Assembly: GCF_029607905.1 (NCBI RefSeq) | Contig: NZ_JAPHEH010000001.1 | Location: 2,736,287-2,800,286 of the forward strand | DNA length: 64,000 nucleotides | Reading direction: 5' to 3' | Source: Thiovibrio frasassiensis | Lineage (GTDB): Bacteria; Desulfobacterota; Desulfobulbia; Desulfobulbales; Desulfurivibrionaceae | In this document: in pieces, positions 47,692-57,076 of the stretch | Position numbering within the stretch: the stretch's first letter is position 1 | How the letters are laid out: each line of letters begins with the position of its first letter | The notes under the pieces: model-generated | What the model was told of the DNA's origin: nothing | The model's input: only the letters and a program-made list of their open reading frames with translations | Databases searched by the model: none | Position numbers and translations under genes: made by a program

Positions 47692-48201
47692 TCACTCCTG
47701 CCGGGCGGAATCGTTTTTGCAGAGCCCGGCAAAGATCTCGCGCAGCAGCCGCTCATCCAGCCTGGCCAGCAGCTCTTCTTCGTATTCATCCCGCTCCACT
47801 TCCGAAGTGCTCAAGGCCGCCTCTGGCCCTGGGGTTTCCGCCGCTCGCAGGGGGACGGGCTCGGAGTCGATCTCATCCTGATAGTCGCGGTTGTTTTCTA
47901 TCCAGCGCTGACAGTCGTCGTGGCTGCCGATATAGGTGAAGATCAGCCGCCGCTCCCTTTTTAAGCCGATGAGCCTAAAGCCGCAGGAAAGATCGTACTT
48001 GCGGCAGTCGTTGAGGCGCAGCTCCCCGTGCCGGGTGCGCTTGCATTCCGCCTCCTCGTGCAGGGGATCGCGCTGCAGATCGGCGATGATCCGTTCGGCC
48101 CGGGCCGCCACGATCCGCTCGTTCTTGCCGGCCTTGGCCATGGCCACCAGCCGTTTGGCAAACTTGCGGGTTTGATGGATCTCCAGACAGACAATCTCCA
48201 T
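47692..48201 (-). CDS. RelE/ParE-superfamily-like protein with acidic tail
   Basis: 169 residues; start taken at ATG 48201 (GGAG 6 bp upstream; 48207 also possible). Residues 1-105 (LEIHQTRKFAKRLV ... LRLNDCRKYDLSCGFRLIG ... LIFTYIGSHDDCQRWIE) have the size and strand order of RelE-type mRNA interferases. About 60 acidic residues follow. No antitoxin gene is adjacent, so it may be a domesticated or self-inhibited homologue. Confidence 0.55.
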   Translation of the reverse strand: MEIVCLEIHQTRKFAKRLVAMAKAGKNERIVAARAERIIADLQRDPLHEEAECKRTRHGELRLNDCRKYDLSCGFRLIGLKRERRLIFTYIGSHDDCQRWIENNRDYQDEIDSEPVPLRAAETPGPEAALSTSEVERDEYEEELLARLDERLLREIFAGLCKNDSARQE

Positions 48202-48307
48202 GCTCATCTCCGGCAGCCGCAGCCTCGCGTCCGCCAATCCTCGGGGGGGTTCAGCACAGCAAACCGAAGCCCGCCAGCCATGGGCCGGGGGCTTCGAAGA
48301 CCAGTTT

Positions 48308-48658
48308 TCAGCAAGCGCAGGAACCGCTGGAGCAGGAGCCCCCGCCGCAGCCGCCACCGTCCAGTTTCTTCTCCGAACTCACCGCGAAACCGCCCCCGCC
48401 GCCGCAGCCGCAACCCGAGGAGGCTTTGACGAAATCGACCTTGATGGCGCCGGTGGCGGCAAACATCCCGCCATCCACGAGAAAGGTGATGCCGCCTTCC
48501 TCAAACACCCGGTCGGAGTCCTTTTTTTCATCCAGGCCAAGACCCAGGCTTACCCCGGCGCAGCCGCTCTGCATGACCACCCGGATGGCCGAGTCGAGAT
48601 TGTTTTTTGCCAGATGTTCCTTGAGATTGGTGATCGCCGATTGGGTTACTTCAAGCAT
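48308..48658 (-). CDS. IscA/HesB-family iron-sulfur protein with Cys-Gly tail
   Basis: 116 residues, AAGGAG site. The core is the HesB fold (MLEVTQSAITNLKEHLAKN) with the conserved Cys in VVMQSGCAGVSLGLGLDE and the CxC in KASSGCGCGG. It is extended by a Gly/Cys/Ser tail (GGGCGGGSCSSGSCAC) that adds further thiols. Such A-type carriers deliver Fe-S clusters. It follows mvhD/hdrA on the same strand, fitting delivery to these cluster-rich enzymes. Confidence 0.85.
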   Translation of the reverse strand: MLEVTQSAITNLKEHLAKNNLDSAIRVVMQSGCAGVSLGLGLDEKKDSDRVFEEGGITFLVDGGMFAATGAIKVDFVKASSGCGCGGGGGFAVSSEKKLDGGGCGGGSCSSGSCAC

Positions 48659-48697
48659 GGTCTTGCTCCTTGTGTGGGTTGACTGACAATAGAGGTT

Positions 48698-49297
48698 TCA
48701 GACAAACAGCTCGTTGAGAGCCTTATCGCATTTTTCCGCCACCAGCCCGGCAATGGCCTCGCGCCCGAAATCGCCCGTTTTCATCATCTCGCGGGAGGCG
48801 TTGAGCAGGCCGGTCCTCAGCTTACGATCCCTGGCCGCTTCCGCCGCCAGAGTGAGCTTGCCCCGCAGGATGAGGGGATCAAGCCCCTCGCTGCTGCCGA
48901 GAGGCCCGAGTTTCGCCGCCTGTTCGGTGAAGCGGGTGATGATCTTGACGAAGTTCGGCCCCTCGGCCGCCGAAGCCCATTCGATGAGCAAGCGCTCCCG
49001 GCTCACTCCCAGCCGGGCCAACGCCTCATGCACCAGAGCCCCGGAGACCAGGGCGTGGTAGTTGCCGTCCTGATAATGGCACTCGCCGGGATGGCAGCCG
49101 CCGACGAAGATGGCGTCGGCGCCGCCGGCCAATCCTTCCAGGGGAAAGGAGGGATCGAGCCTGCCGGAACACATGATCCGGATGACCCGCAGGTTGGGAG
49201 GATACTGATAGCGCCCGACCCCGGCCGAATCGGCGGCGGTGTAGCAGCACCAGTTGCAGAGAAAACCTAAAATCTTCGGTTGGTAAACATCACTCAT
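48698..49297 (-). CDS. mvhD: MvhD/FrhD-like electron-transfer subunit
   Basis: 199 residues from the ATG at 49297 (AAGGAG 8 bp upstream). Cysteines CNWCCYTAAD, RVIRIMCSGRLDP and FVGGCHPGECHY define the [2Fe-2S] methyl-viologen-reducing hydrogenase delta subunit domain. A helical C-terminal extension (about 125-199) follows. It overlaps hdrA by 8 bp. MvhD passes electrons between a hydrogenase, formate dehydrogenase or other donor and HdrA. In this family some members carry Sec; here all sites are Cys. Confidence 0.92.
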   Translation of the reverse strand: MSDVYQPKILGFLCNWCCYTAADSAGVGRYQYPPNLRVIRIMCSGRLDPSFPLEGLAGGADAIFVGGCHPGECHYQDGNYHALVSGALVHEALARLGVSRERLLIEWASAAEGPNFVKIITRFTEQAAKLGPLGSSEGLDPLILRGKLTLAAEAARDRKLRTGLLNASREMMKTGDFGREAIAGLVAEKCDKALNELFV

Positions 49298-52200
49298 GGT
49301 CATGCTCCTTTGCAAAGGCGTGAATCTGGGCCCGGATCCCCTCCAGGGTGAAGCGCCCCATGTCGATGGCCATGGTGGGGCAGCGGGCCGCGCACACCCC
49401 GCACCCCTTGCAGGAGGCGGTCAGGATCTGCGCCTTGCGGGGCTTGACCTCCTTGTCGATCTTGATCGCCTTGTAGGGGCAAAATGTTTCGCAGGCTCCG
49501 CAGCCGATGCAGAGATCCGGATCGACCTGGGAGACAATGGGCTCCGGGGAGATGGCCCCCTTGGCCAGGGGCTGACAGGCCCGGCCCGCAGCGGCCTGGG
49601 CCTGGGCGATGGTCTCGTCCATGGTCTTGGGGCCATGGGCCAGGCCGCAGACATAGACCCCGTCCACCGCCAGATCCACGGGGCGCAGTTTGACGTGCGC
49701 CTCCAGATAAAACTTGTCCGCGGTCACCGGCACCTTGAGCATCCGGGCCAGCTCGGACGGGTCCTCCGGCACGATGCCCACCGAGAGAACGACGAGATCC
49801 ACCTCCCGGGCCACCTCCTGCCCGAGAATCGGGTCGAAGACCTCTACGATGAGCGGGCTGCTCTTGCCGCGCCCGGCCCGGACCCGGGGCGGGTTGTCCG
49901 GGTTGTAGCGGGTGAAGAGCACGCCAAGCTCCCGGGCCTTGCGATACTCGTCTTCGAGAAAACCGTAGGCCCGCATGTCCCGGTAGAAAATGGTGATACT
50001 CAAAGCCGGATCAAGCGCCTTGAGGCGCAGGCTGTTCTTCAGGGCCTGGCCGCAGCAGACCCGGCTGCAATAGGCAAGATCCTCGCCCCGGGAGCCCACG
50101 CACTGGATCATCGCCACCTGCTTGGTCTTGGCGGCAAGCGGTCGGCCCGAAGCGAGCTTTTTTTCCAAGGCCAGCTGGGTCATCACCCGCTCGGAAACCC
50201 CGTGCAGGTATTGCTGGGGTGCATACGCTCTGCCGCCGGTGGCGATCACCGCCACCCCGTGATGCAACACCTCGCTGCCGGTCTCCCCGGCGATGGTGGT
50301 GGTGAAGTTGCCCACATAGCCGGAGATGCTGGCCACCCTGCTCTTGGTGCGCACGGTGATGCGCGGATGCGCCTGCACCCTGTTGAGCAAGGTTTGCATG
50401 GCTTTCCGGGGATCATCGCCAAAGCGATCCGCGCTGAGCAGCAGCGCCCGACCGCCCAAGGTCGCAGCCTCCTCGACCAGGGTGGTGGCGAAACCCTGCT
50501 CGCCGATGGCGAGCGCCGCAGTCAGCCCGGCCAAACCGCCCCCGATCACCAGGGCCGCCGGGGTGACCGGCAGCCGCTGTTCCGGCAGGGCGGTAAGGTG
50601 GGCCGCCTTGGCGACGGCCATGCGGACCAGATCCTTGGCCTTGTCCGTGGCCTGTTGCGGTTCGTGCATGTGCACCCAGGAGCATTGATCCCGGATATTG
50701 GCCATCTCGAACAGGGCCCGGTTCAAACCCGCATCCCGCAGGGTCGCCTGAAAAAGCGGCTCGTGGGTCCGGGGGGTGCAGGCGGAGACCACGATCCGGT
50801 TGAGGTTATGTTTTTTGATGATCTCCACCAGATGCTGCTGGGTATCCTGGGAACAGGAATAGAGGTTGTCGGTGGCATAGACCACCCCGGGCAGCTCCCT
50901 GGCGTAATCGCGCACCGCCCGGACATCCACGACCCCGGCGATATTGATCCCGCAATGGCAGACAAAGACCCCGATGCGGGGTTCCTCGCCTGCGATATCG
51001 CGCTCCGGCGGAAACTCGGCCCTGGTCATCTCGCTGCCGCGTGCCAAAGCCAATTGCCCGGAACACAGCGCTGCGGCCCCGCCCGCCTGGGTCACCGAAT
51101 CGGGGATATCCTTGGGTCCCTGGAAGGCGCCGATCACCTGGACACCGGGACGGCTGGTGGCCAGAGGCGTGTAGGTGCCGGTTTGCGCGAAGTGATAGCG
51201 GTTCAGGTCGATGCCGGCCGCCCGCCCGAGCTGCTCGGCATCGTCCGGCGCCTCCAGCCCCTGGGAGAGGACGACCAGATCGAATTTTTCGCCATGATGC
51301 TTGCCGTCCTCGGTGGACCAGTTGAGCAGCAAGCCGCCGTCGAAGACATCCTCCACCTTGGGCGGCCGCGCATAGATCACCCGGAAGTTGCCTTCGGCAA
51401 TGGCCCGCTCCCTGGCCGCATCGAACCCCTTGCCGTGGGTGCGGACGTCCATGTAGAAGAGGGTGATCTCGCAGTGCGGATCGTGTTCGCGGGCCAGGGT
51501 TGCCTGCTTGATCGCGTACATGCAGCAGACCGAGGAGCAGTAGTTGTTGCCGCACATCTCATCGCGGGAGCCGATGCACTGCAAGAAAGCGATCTTACGG
51601 GGATGCTTTTCGTCCGAGGGCCGGACGATCTCGCCGCCGGTGGGGCCGGAGGCGCACATCAGCCGCTCGTGCTCGAAGGCAGTGAGCACATCGGCAAACC
51701 TCCCCCAGCCGTAGCGGCCGAGCACCTCCTCGCTCACCCGCCCGAAGCCCGGGGCCAAAATCACCGCGCCCACCGGGATCTCCAGAACCTCTTCCCGTTG
51801 GTCGAAACGGATGGCCCCGGCCTGACAGACAGAGGCGCAGAGGCCGCAGGTCTCGTAATTGAGCTTGAGGCAGGATTTGGGGTCGATGTGGTAGCTGGTG
51901 GGTACGGCCTGGGCGTAATCGATGTGGGCCGCGTTGGTGCTGGCCAGATTCTCGTTGTATTCGTCGCCGATCTGCTTGAGGCAATAGAGGGTGCATTGGC
52001 CGCAGCCGGTGCAGATCTCCTCGTCGATATAGCGGGGCTGCTTGCGGATCTTGGCCGTGAAACGGCCGGACTCTCCCTCAAGGGCGATGAGTTCCGACAG
52101 GGTCAGGATGACGATGTTGGGGTCCCGCCCCGCCTCCACCAGTTTGGGGGCCAGGATGCAGAGCGAGCAGTCGTTGGTGGGAAAGGTCTTGTCCAGCCGG

Positions 52201-52361
52201 GCCATGACCCCGCCGATGGCGCCGCTTTTCTCGACAAGATAGACCTTGAGGCCGAGTTCGGTGAGATCGAGGGCGGCCTGTACCCCGGCCACCCCGCCGC
52301 CCACCACCATGACCGAACCGACCGTCTGCAGACCAGACGGATGGGCTTCGGATGCGTGCAT
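49290..52361 (-). CDS. hdrA: Long HdrA-like flavoprotein (heterodisulfide reductase A)
   Basis: 1023 residues from the ATG at 52361 (AAGGAGG). Order: FAD-binding VVGGGVAGVQAALDL, ferredoxin-like CTGCGQCTLYC and CGLCASVCQAGAI, a middle HdrA part with VCHCGINIAGVVD and SACTPRTHEP, a second dinucleotide fold VIGGGLAGLTAALAIGEQGF, and two C-terminal [4Fe-4S] clusters (CIGCGACETFCP, CKGCGVCAARCP). This duplicated architecture is typical of sulfate reducers and related anaerobes. With MvhD it probably moves electrons by flavin-based bifurcation or confurcation; HdrB/C are not in the window, so its partner is unknown. Confidence 0.94.
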   Translation of the reverse strand: MHASEAHPSGLQTVGSVMVVGGGVAGVQAALDLTELGLKVYLVEKSGAIGGVMARLDKTFPTNDCSLCILAPKLVEAGRDPNIVILTLSELIALEGESGRFTAKIRKQPRYIDEEICTGCGQCTLYCLKQIGDEYNENLASTNAAHIDYAQAVPTSYHIDPKSCLKLNYETCGLCASVCQAGAIRFDQREEVLEIPVGAVILAPGFGRVSEEVLGRYGWGRFADVLTAFEHERLMCASGPTGGEIVRPSDEKHPRKIAFLQCIGSRDEMCGNNYCSSVCCMYAIKQATLAREHDPHCEITLFYMDVRTHGKGFDAARERAIAEGNFRVIYARPPKVEDVFDGGLLLNWSTEDGKHHGEKFDLVVLSQGLEAPDDAEQLGRAAGIDLNRYHFAQTGTYTPLATSRPGVQVIGAFQGPKDIPDSVTQAGGAAALCSGQLALARGSEMTRAEFPPERDIAGEEPRIGVFVCHCGINIAGVVDVRAVRDYARELPGVVYATDNLYSCSQDTQQHLVEIIKKHNLNRIVVSACTPRTHEPLFQATLRDAGLNRALFEMANIRDQCSWVHMHEPQQATDKAKDLVRMAVAKAAHLTALPEQRLPVTPAALVIGGGLAGLTAALAIGEQGFATTLVEEAATLGGRALLLSADRFGDDPRKAMQTLLNRVQAHPRITVRTKSRVASISGYVGNFTTTIAGETGSEVLHHGVAVIATGGRAYAPQQYLHGVSERVMTQLALEKKLASGRPLAAKTKQVAMIQCVGSRGEDLAYCSRVCCGQALKNSLRLKALDPALSITIFYRDMRAYGFLEDEYRKARELGVLFTRYNPDNPPRVRAGRGKSSPLIVEVFDPILGQEVAREVDLVVLSVGIVPEDPSELARMLKVPVTADKFYLEAHVKLRPVDLAVDGVYVCGLAHGPKTMDETIAQAQAAAGRACQPLAKGAISPEPIVSQVDPDLCIGCGACETFCPYKAIKIDKEVKPRKAQILTASCKGCGVCAARCPTMAIDMGRFTLEGIRAQIHAFAKEHDHE

Positions 52362-52785
52362 AGTTCCTCCTTCACTGTACGTTGCCGGAAAAAACATTCC
52401 GGAAATGCCGCGGCCCTCTGCAACCGGCCACGGACAACGCCAGCGAACACGGAGGGAACTACCCGTGTTGACGCCTTGGACCGTGCAGCCGGCAGGAGGA
52501 GCCGCAATATCGTCCAGCCCGAACCGGGCCGGCCGGCTTACGCCGGGGTATTGCTCATGTATGCTGCACGATACGGGTCACAAAAATTCTCCTCAGGTGA
52601 TGGCACGATTGGCTGGATTGCAGAAATTAGCGGGCGGGGCGGGCAAAGTCAAATCGAATGTTTCGACGAGGGAACGGCCATTGGATCATGTTTTTCGATG
52701 GAGCAAATCCGCGGCCTCGATCTGCTCTTTTTACGGGCACCTTGTTTTTTTACCAATGATCGGGAAACAACTGCTGGCTGCGATG
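52362..52785. other. Intergenic region upstream of hdrA
   Basis: 424 bp without a credible gene. It holds the hdrA promoter (minus strand). A spaced palindrome AACACGG-N10-CCGTGTT (52446-52469) about 90 bp upstream of the hdrA start may be an operator. The rest shows no clear structure. Confidence 0.4.
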
Positions 52786-53241
52786 CTATGCGCCCCCCCT
52801 CTTCTCCTTTCGCTTGCCGAGCAACACCCAAAGGCTGAAGGCAAAGAGCAGGATACTCATACCGACAAAACCCTTGGTGTATTGCGCCACCAGAGGTTTG
52901 TCGAAGGAGGCCATATAGAGGCTTTCCGCGACCCGGACGGTGACGGCGGCGCCATGGGCGCCGTGCTCCGCCTCGCCGACCACCGATATCCGCCACGCAC
53001 CCGGCCGGTCCGGGAGAAAGGAGACGATGCCATTGCGGTCGGTCCTCCCCTTCTGGTGCGGGATGGCGTCTCCCGGCCCGAAGATCTCGTAGGCGGCGTA
53101 GCTGACCGGATCGTCCACCCCATAGAAGAGCCGGGCGCTGATGCCGCGGTTTTCCACCCGGTAATGGACGGCATGGGCGTGGGCCGGAGGCGCGGGGGCA
53201 GAGAAGAAGAACAGGACAAAAAGGGCACAGGCGAAGCGCAT
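52786..53241 (-). CDS. NikL-like periplasmic protein with C-terminal helix
   Basis: 151 residues from the ATG at 53241 (GGAGGG). Signal peptide to about residue 22 (SAPAPPAHAHA), beta-rich domain with FYGVDDPVSYAAYEIFGPGD and TDRNGIVSFLPDRPGAW (carboxypeptidase-regulatory-like), and one C-terminal membrane helix (GMSILLFAFSLWVLLGKR). Several His and acidic residues suit metal binding. The layout matches NikL-type accessory proteins of nickel/cobalt ECF uptake. The end of the tonB-receptor-DUF4198 operon. Confidence 0.65.
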   Translation of the reverse strand: MRFACALFVLFFFSAPAPPAHAHAVHYRVENRGISARLFYGVDDPVSYAAYEIFGPGDAIPHQKGRTDRNGIVSFLPDRPGAWRISVVGEAEHGAHGAAVTVRVAESLYMASFDKPLVAQYTKGFVGMSILLFAFSLWVLLGKRKEKRGGA

Positions 53242-53318
53242 GCTTTTCCCTCCGGGGCAATGATTTCGCGGCGGCAGGGAGGATGGCCCGACCCGCCGCC
53301 GCGAAATCTTCTCTAGCG

Positions 53319-54107
53319 TTATCGGATCGTAAAGCTCAGGGTTGCCACGTAGGACTCCACATCGCACTCCTCGGGCCGGACAAAGGGCAGCGCATGCTGG
53401 GCCTTAAGGAGCCAAACCCCGGGCGATGCGATCCTAAGGCTGCCCCACCCGTTTGCATCGGTGGTAAATGGGTCGGCCGGGGTTTCCTTTTTCTCGGCAA
53501 GGGTGTGGTAGAGCGCAGCTATTTCTCCACTGTACGGTTTGCCCCTGAACAGGACCCGAACGGGAAGCATGTCCCCGACCTTGAGCCGGGCCGGGTTGGC
53601 CAGGGGGATGATCTCCAGGGGATGGCCGACCGCCTGGTCAACCGCGCCCTTCCCTGCCCCCAGCGAGACAACGCCTTTCATGGACATGGTGGACCAGGAG
53701 CATTTGACCACGTTGTCGAGCCCATTTTTACACTGCCTTTTCCCGCCGTCCACGGTCTTGGTGTAGAAACTCGCCTTCCGTTGCGCAGCAACCAGATAGG
53801 TGCCGCCCGCAAGCCCCCCTGGGGCGACAAATTCCGTCGCCGTGCTCGGCTGCAGGGCGATTTTCGCACCGGTTGCCGAGAGGAGGAAGGACTCCTCCAG
53901 ATCATCGCCGCCCAGAAAATTTTCGGAGGGAAAGGTATGGCCCCAACCGAAACGGATGCGCGGTGCGTTTTTGGCTCCAGGCGCGGAATCTGCCATTTCG
54001 ACCCACGGATAATGCGCCCGGGCCTCGCCTGCGCAGAGCAGAAGCATGGCCAGGAAAGCAACAAGGAAACAACGGGAGATGAACGGGGTATTGGTACGAG
54101 AATGCAT
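53319..54107 (-). CDS. DUF4198 (NikK-like) periplasmic metal-uptake protein
   Basis: 262 residues, AAGGAG site. Signal peptide (FLVAFLAMLLLCAGEARA) then HYPWVEMADS, the typical HxxW start of mature DUF4198 proteins, RIRFGWGHTFPSE and DANGWGSLRIASPGVWLLKAQH. DUF4198 proteins accompany nickel/cobalt transporters and TonB receptors and are thought to bind metal or its chelate in the periplasm. It is 24 bp after the receptor gene. Confidence 0.8.
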   Translation of the reverse strand: MHSRTNTPFISRCFLVAFLAMLLLCAGEARAHYPWVEMADSAPGAKNAPRIRFGWGHTFPSENFLGGDDLEESFLLSATGAKIALQPSTATEFVAPGGLAGGTYLVAAQRKASFYTKTVDGGKRQCKNGLDNVVKCSWSTMSMKGVVSLGAGKGAVDQAVGHPLEIIPLANPARLKVGDMLPVRVLFRGKPYSGEIAALYHTLAEKKETPADPFTTDANGWGSLRIASPGVWLLKAQHALPFVRPEECDVESYVATLSFTIR

Positions 54108-54131
54108 GCTTTTCTCCTTCAGGTATGCGGG

Positions 54132-56123
54132 TTACAGGGTGAGATCGAACTTGAGCATAAGGGTTCGGCCGGTACGGAAATTCCCCTCATCCCCCTTGTC
54201 GGAGTCGAACACATTGTCCGCCTCCAGGGAGAGTTTGGCGTTTTTACGGAGTTGCTTGTAAATCTTGGCATCGACCACGGTATGGGTGTCGATCTGCGCG
54301 GTGTTGGCGGTGTCGGTGTACTGGCGCGAGCTCTGGGAGATGGTGGCGCTCATTCCCACCCCGTAATCCGCCAAGTCGTAGGCCGGGGTCAGGCTCACCT
54401 GATGCACCGGGGTATAGGGCAGAGCCTTGCCGTTTTCCCGGTTTTCCGAGTCGGTGTATGTATAGGCGAACGCCAGGGAACCGCCCCCCATCGCCCAGAT
54501 CCTGCCCATAAGCTCGACCCCCTGGGTGGTGGCCTCCTCGACGTTCCGGTAAATCTGGAGGGGCAGACCGTTGTACAGGGTACCGGTATCTTCCCGGGTC
54601 ACCAGTTCCTTGACCTCGTTACGAAAATAGCCGACGCTGAGCATTGCATTTTTTTCCGGCAGCCAGTGCTCGATTCCTGCCGAATAGCCGAGGGCGGTTT
54701 CCGGCTTGAGATCCGGATTGGCTTGCACGTAATAGGAGCCATGCCCGTACGGGGCGTCATAGTAAAGCTGGCGGATGGTGGGAGACTTGAAGGCCCTGCC
54801 CACCGAAGCGCGCAGGGTGGTGGCCGCGGAGAAGCGGTACATGGCGCTGAGTTTGGGATTGACCTCTTCCCCGAAAACGGAATGGTCGTCGTAGCGCACT
54901 CCCGGCACCAGGGTCATTTTCCCGCCCGGCAAGGTCAATTCATCCTGCAGGTAAAAGCTGGCGATGTCGATCTCCCGATCCACCCTGATGGTGCTGTTGT
55001 CCGCATTGTCGATTCTAAAATCGATGGACTGCCGCTGGAATTCCGCCCCGGAGGTGAGGGCATGGGTTTGGTTGGCGGTCCAGGTATATTGCCCCTCCAT
55101 CTGCCGATAGGCTATGTCGCCGAATTTATGGCCGTAAGTGTTATCGAGATAGCCGTGGTCGAAATCCCAGTTGTAGGTGTAGCCCTTGAGCGAGAGAAAG
55201 TGGGCCGCACCGGGCTGCCAATCCGCCCCGGCCGACAACCGGTAACTCTGCTCCTTGCGGTCTGCCTCCTTGTCATAATCGCTCGCCTCCCCCTTGGCGA
55301 ACAGGCGCAGCTGCTTGGTGGGATCGACATCCACCTTGAGCAGCACCGAATCGCGCTCCGAATCGATCCGGGACGCGCCGTTGTCCTGGGCGGATTCCCG
55401 ATTGTACTGCAGCAGATAGCCGAGCTTTTCCAGCGGGCGGTCCCCGAAATATGCATAGGCCTGGGACTGATGGCGATTTTTATCCGCCGGCTCCTCCACC
55501 ACCCCGTTTTTGAGCCGCTCCCTGACGGTGTACCAGCCATAGGCCGCTCCCGCCCCGACCACAGGCTCCTTGGGGGTGCGCCGGGTGATGATGTTGATCA
55601 CCCCGGCCATGGCGTCGCTGCCGTAGAGGGCGGAGCCGGGCCCCTTCACCACCTCGATGCGCTCGACCATTTCCACCGGGATCTGATTGAGGCCGATGCC
55701 GTACTCCCCCATGCCGCCGCTCTGCCCCGAGCCCATCACCCTCTGGCCGTCCACCAGGATCAGGGCATAGCCGTCGTTGATGGAGAGCCCCCGCATCTTG
55801 GCATTCCAGGTATAGGTGCCGAAGGTATCGTCATGGGCGGAGACGGAGACCCCTGGGATGCTTTTCAGTATCCCCTCGATGTTCTGGGCGTTGGTTCTGT
55901 CGATCTCCTCCCGGCCGAGCACCAGGGTTTCCACCGGCGTGTCCTGCAGGGTGTGCGGGGTCTTGGTGCCGGTGACCACGATCTGATCCAGAATATGCGT
56001 GGCCGAATCCCCCCCTTCCTCCCCTGCCACGGCCTGCCCGCAGGGCAGCGCCAGGGCGACACCCCCCAGCATCGCCCCGCAGCGGACGGCAAAGCGCATG
56101 CTTCCTCTTGCCTCTTTCCCCAT
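54132..56123 (-). CDS. TonB-dependent outer-membrane receptor (probable metal chelate)
   Basis: 663 residues from the ATG at 56123 (AGGAGGAAGGG). Signal peptide (LGGVALALPCGQAVAGE), TonB box region ILDQIVVTGTK, plug domain (ILKSIPGVSV, ILVDGQRVMG, RIEVVKGPGSALYGSDAMAG) and a 22-strand barrel ending in FDLTL with terminal aromatic/hydrophobic alternation. It lies between tonB and DUF4198, which makes nickel (or cobalt/other metal complex) the best substrate guess. Siderophore or heme uptake cannot be excluded. Confidence 0.9.
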   Translation of the reverse strand: MGKEARGSMRFAVRCGAMLGGVALALPCGQAVAGEEGGDSATHILDQIVVTGTKTPHTLQDTPVETLVLGREEIDRTNAQNIEGILKSIPGVSVSAHDDTFGTYTWNAKMRGLSINDGYALILVDGQRVMGSGQSGGMGEYGIGLNQIPVEMVERIEVVKGPGSALYGSDAMAGVINIITRRTPKEPVVGAGAAYGWYTVRERLKNGVVEEPADKNRHQSQAYAYFGDRPLEKLGYLLQYNRESAQDNGASRIDSERDSVLLKVDVDPTKQLRLFAKGEASDYDKEADRKEQSYRLSAGADWQPGAAHFLSLKGYTYNWDFDHGYLDNTYGHKFGDIAYRQMEGQYTWTANQTHALTSGAEFQRQSIDFRIDNADNSTIRVDREIDIASFYLQDELTLPGGKMTLVPGVRYDDHSVFGEEVNPKLSAMYRFSAATTLRASVGRAFKSPTIRQLYYDAPYGHGSYYVQANPDLKPETALGYSAGIEHWLPEKNAMLSVGYFRNEVKELVTREDTGTLYNGLPLQIYRNVEEATTQGVELMGRIWAMGGGSLAFAYTYTDSENRENGKALPYTPVHQVSLTPAYDLADYGVGMSATISQSSRQYTDTANTAQIDTHTVVDAKIYKQLRKNAKLSLEADNVFDSDKGDEGNFRTGRTLMLKFDLTL

Positions 56124-56163
56124 TCCCTTCCTCCTCTTCTGCTGATTGCAATGCCAGCCAAAA

Positions 56164-57003
56164 TTACGACAAATTAAAGACAATATTCAGTTCGATGGTG
56201 ATCGGCTCGGCAAGCAGATCCGCCGGCGGCTGCGGAAAGGGCGCGCCATCCTCCACGGCCTTGAGCGCAGCCCGGTCGAGGATCTCCTGCCCCGAACTCC
56301 TGCTGATGGTAAGGAGCTGCGCTTCTCCCGCACCGGTGAGGAGAAAGCGCACCCCGACCTTCCCTTCCAGCCCTCGTTTTCTGGCGATGAAGGGGTATTT
56401 TTTATATCGACCGATCCTCTCCCGAACGAGGCGTAGATACTGTGACAGGGTATGATCGTCAGTGCCGTGCTTTGCCGCCCCACCCCCCCCAGGAGGGTTT
56501 CCTGCAGCCACCTGCCCGTTACTCCTTGCCTCTGTGGATTGCCCCTCGCCGCCTCCCTCCATTGCCGCAACCGTCGGGATTTCCCGGGACAAGGCTTGCG
56601 CAAGGGAGTGCGCCGTGCTCTGTGCCGCCGATTCCGCTTCGGCCGCTTTGGCCTCCCCCCTCTCCTTGCGCGCCCGGGGTGAAGCCTTTCGTTCCGAAGT
56701 TTGCGGCTTTTTCTCCTGCCCTCCCGGCAGTGCGACCTCTCCGTACTCGACGGAAGACGGCGGGCCGAATAGGGTAACCTCGATGGCGCTCGCCCTTTTC
56801 GGGCTGGGGGTCGCGGCCAGCGAGAAAATGGCCGCGGCGTGCAGCAGCGAGGAGACAGAAAAGAAGAGCAGCCGGGTACTTCTCCTGTTTGCGGATGCCG
56901 TTTCGTTCCCCAAGTAAACCGGTCGGCGAAAATAACCGGACCACCACCGAGAAAGCGGGCAGAGAACCGAGACGGATGTCATTATCTCGCGCAGAAACCG
57001 CAT
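56164..57003 (-). CDS. tonB: TonB energy-transducing protein
   Basis: 279 residues from the ATG at 57003 (GGAG site); the open frame extends 73 codons upstream into the operator region. Basic N-terminus, one membrane helix (about 45-65, LLFFSVSSLLHAAAIFSLAA), a Lys/Glu/Ala/Pro linker and the TonB C-terminal domain (LRLVRERIGRYKKYP, LEGKVGVRFLL, AALKAVEDGAPFPQPP). It delivers proton-motive energy to the receptor encoded 40 bp downstream, and perhaps to the BtuB-like one. No exbB/exbD here. Confidence 0.88.
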   Translation of the reverse strand: MRFLREIMTSVSVLCPLSRWWSGYFRRPVYLGNETASANRRSTRLLFFSVSSLLHAAAIFSLAATPSPKRASAIEVTLFGPPSSVEYGEVALPGGQEKKPQTSERKASPRARKERGEAKAAEAESAAQSTAHSLAQALSREIPTVAAMEGGGEGQSTEARSNGQVAAGNPPGGGGAAKHGTDDHTLSQYLRLVRERIGRYKKYPFIARKRGLEGKVGVRFLLTGAGEAQLLTISRSSGQEILDRAALKAVEDGAPFPQPPADLLAEPITIELNIVFNLS

Positions 57004-57076
57004 GATTGCTCCAATTGCCAACAGGGATTGTGCCAAGGACACAACGTGCAAACGGGGTCGCCCTGTCCCACTTTTT

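Noticed and set aside
49296..52838. Very long open frame antisense to hdrA (over 1100 codons)
   Set aside because: A shadow of the GC-rich hdrA codon pattern; no ribosome site, no recognisable domain, composition dominated by Gly, Arg, His and Asp.
53283..56177. Long plus-strand frame antisense to the TonB receptor and DUF4198 gene
   Set aside because: It spans two real minus-strand genes and their junction, with no start signal or domain.
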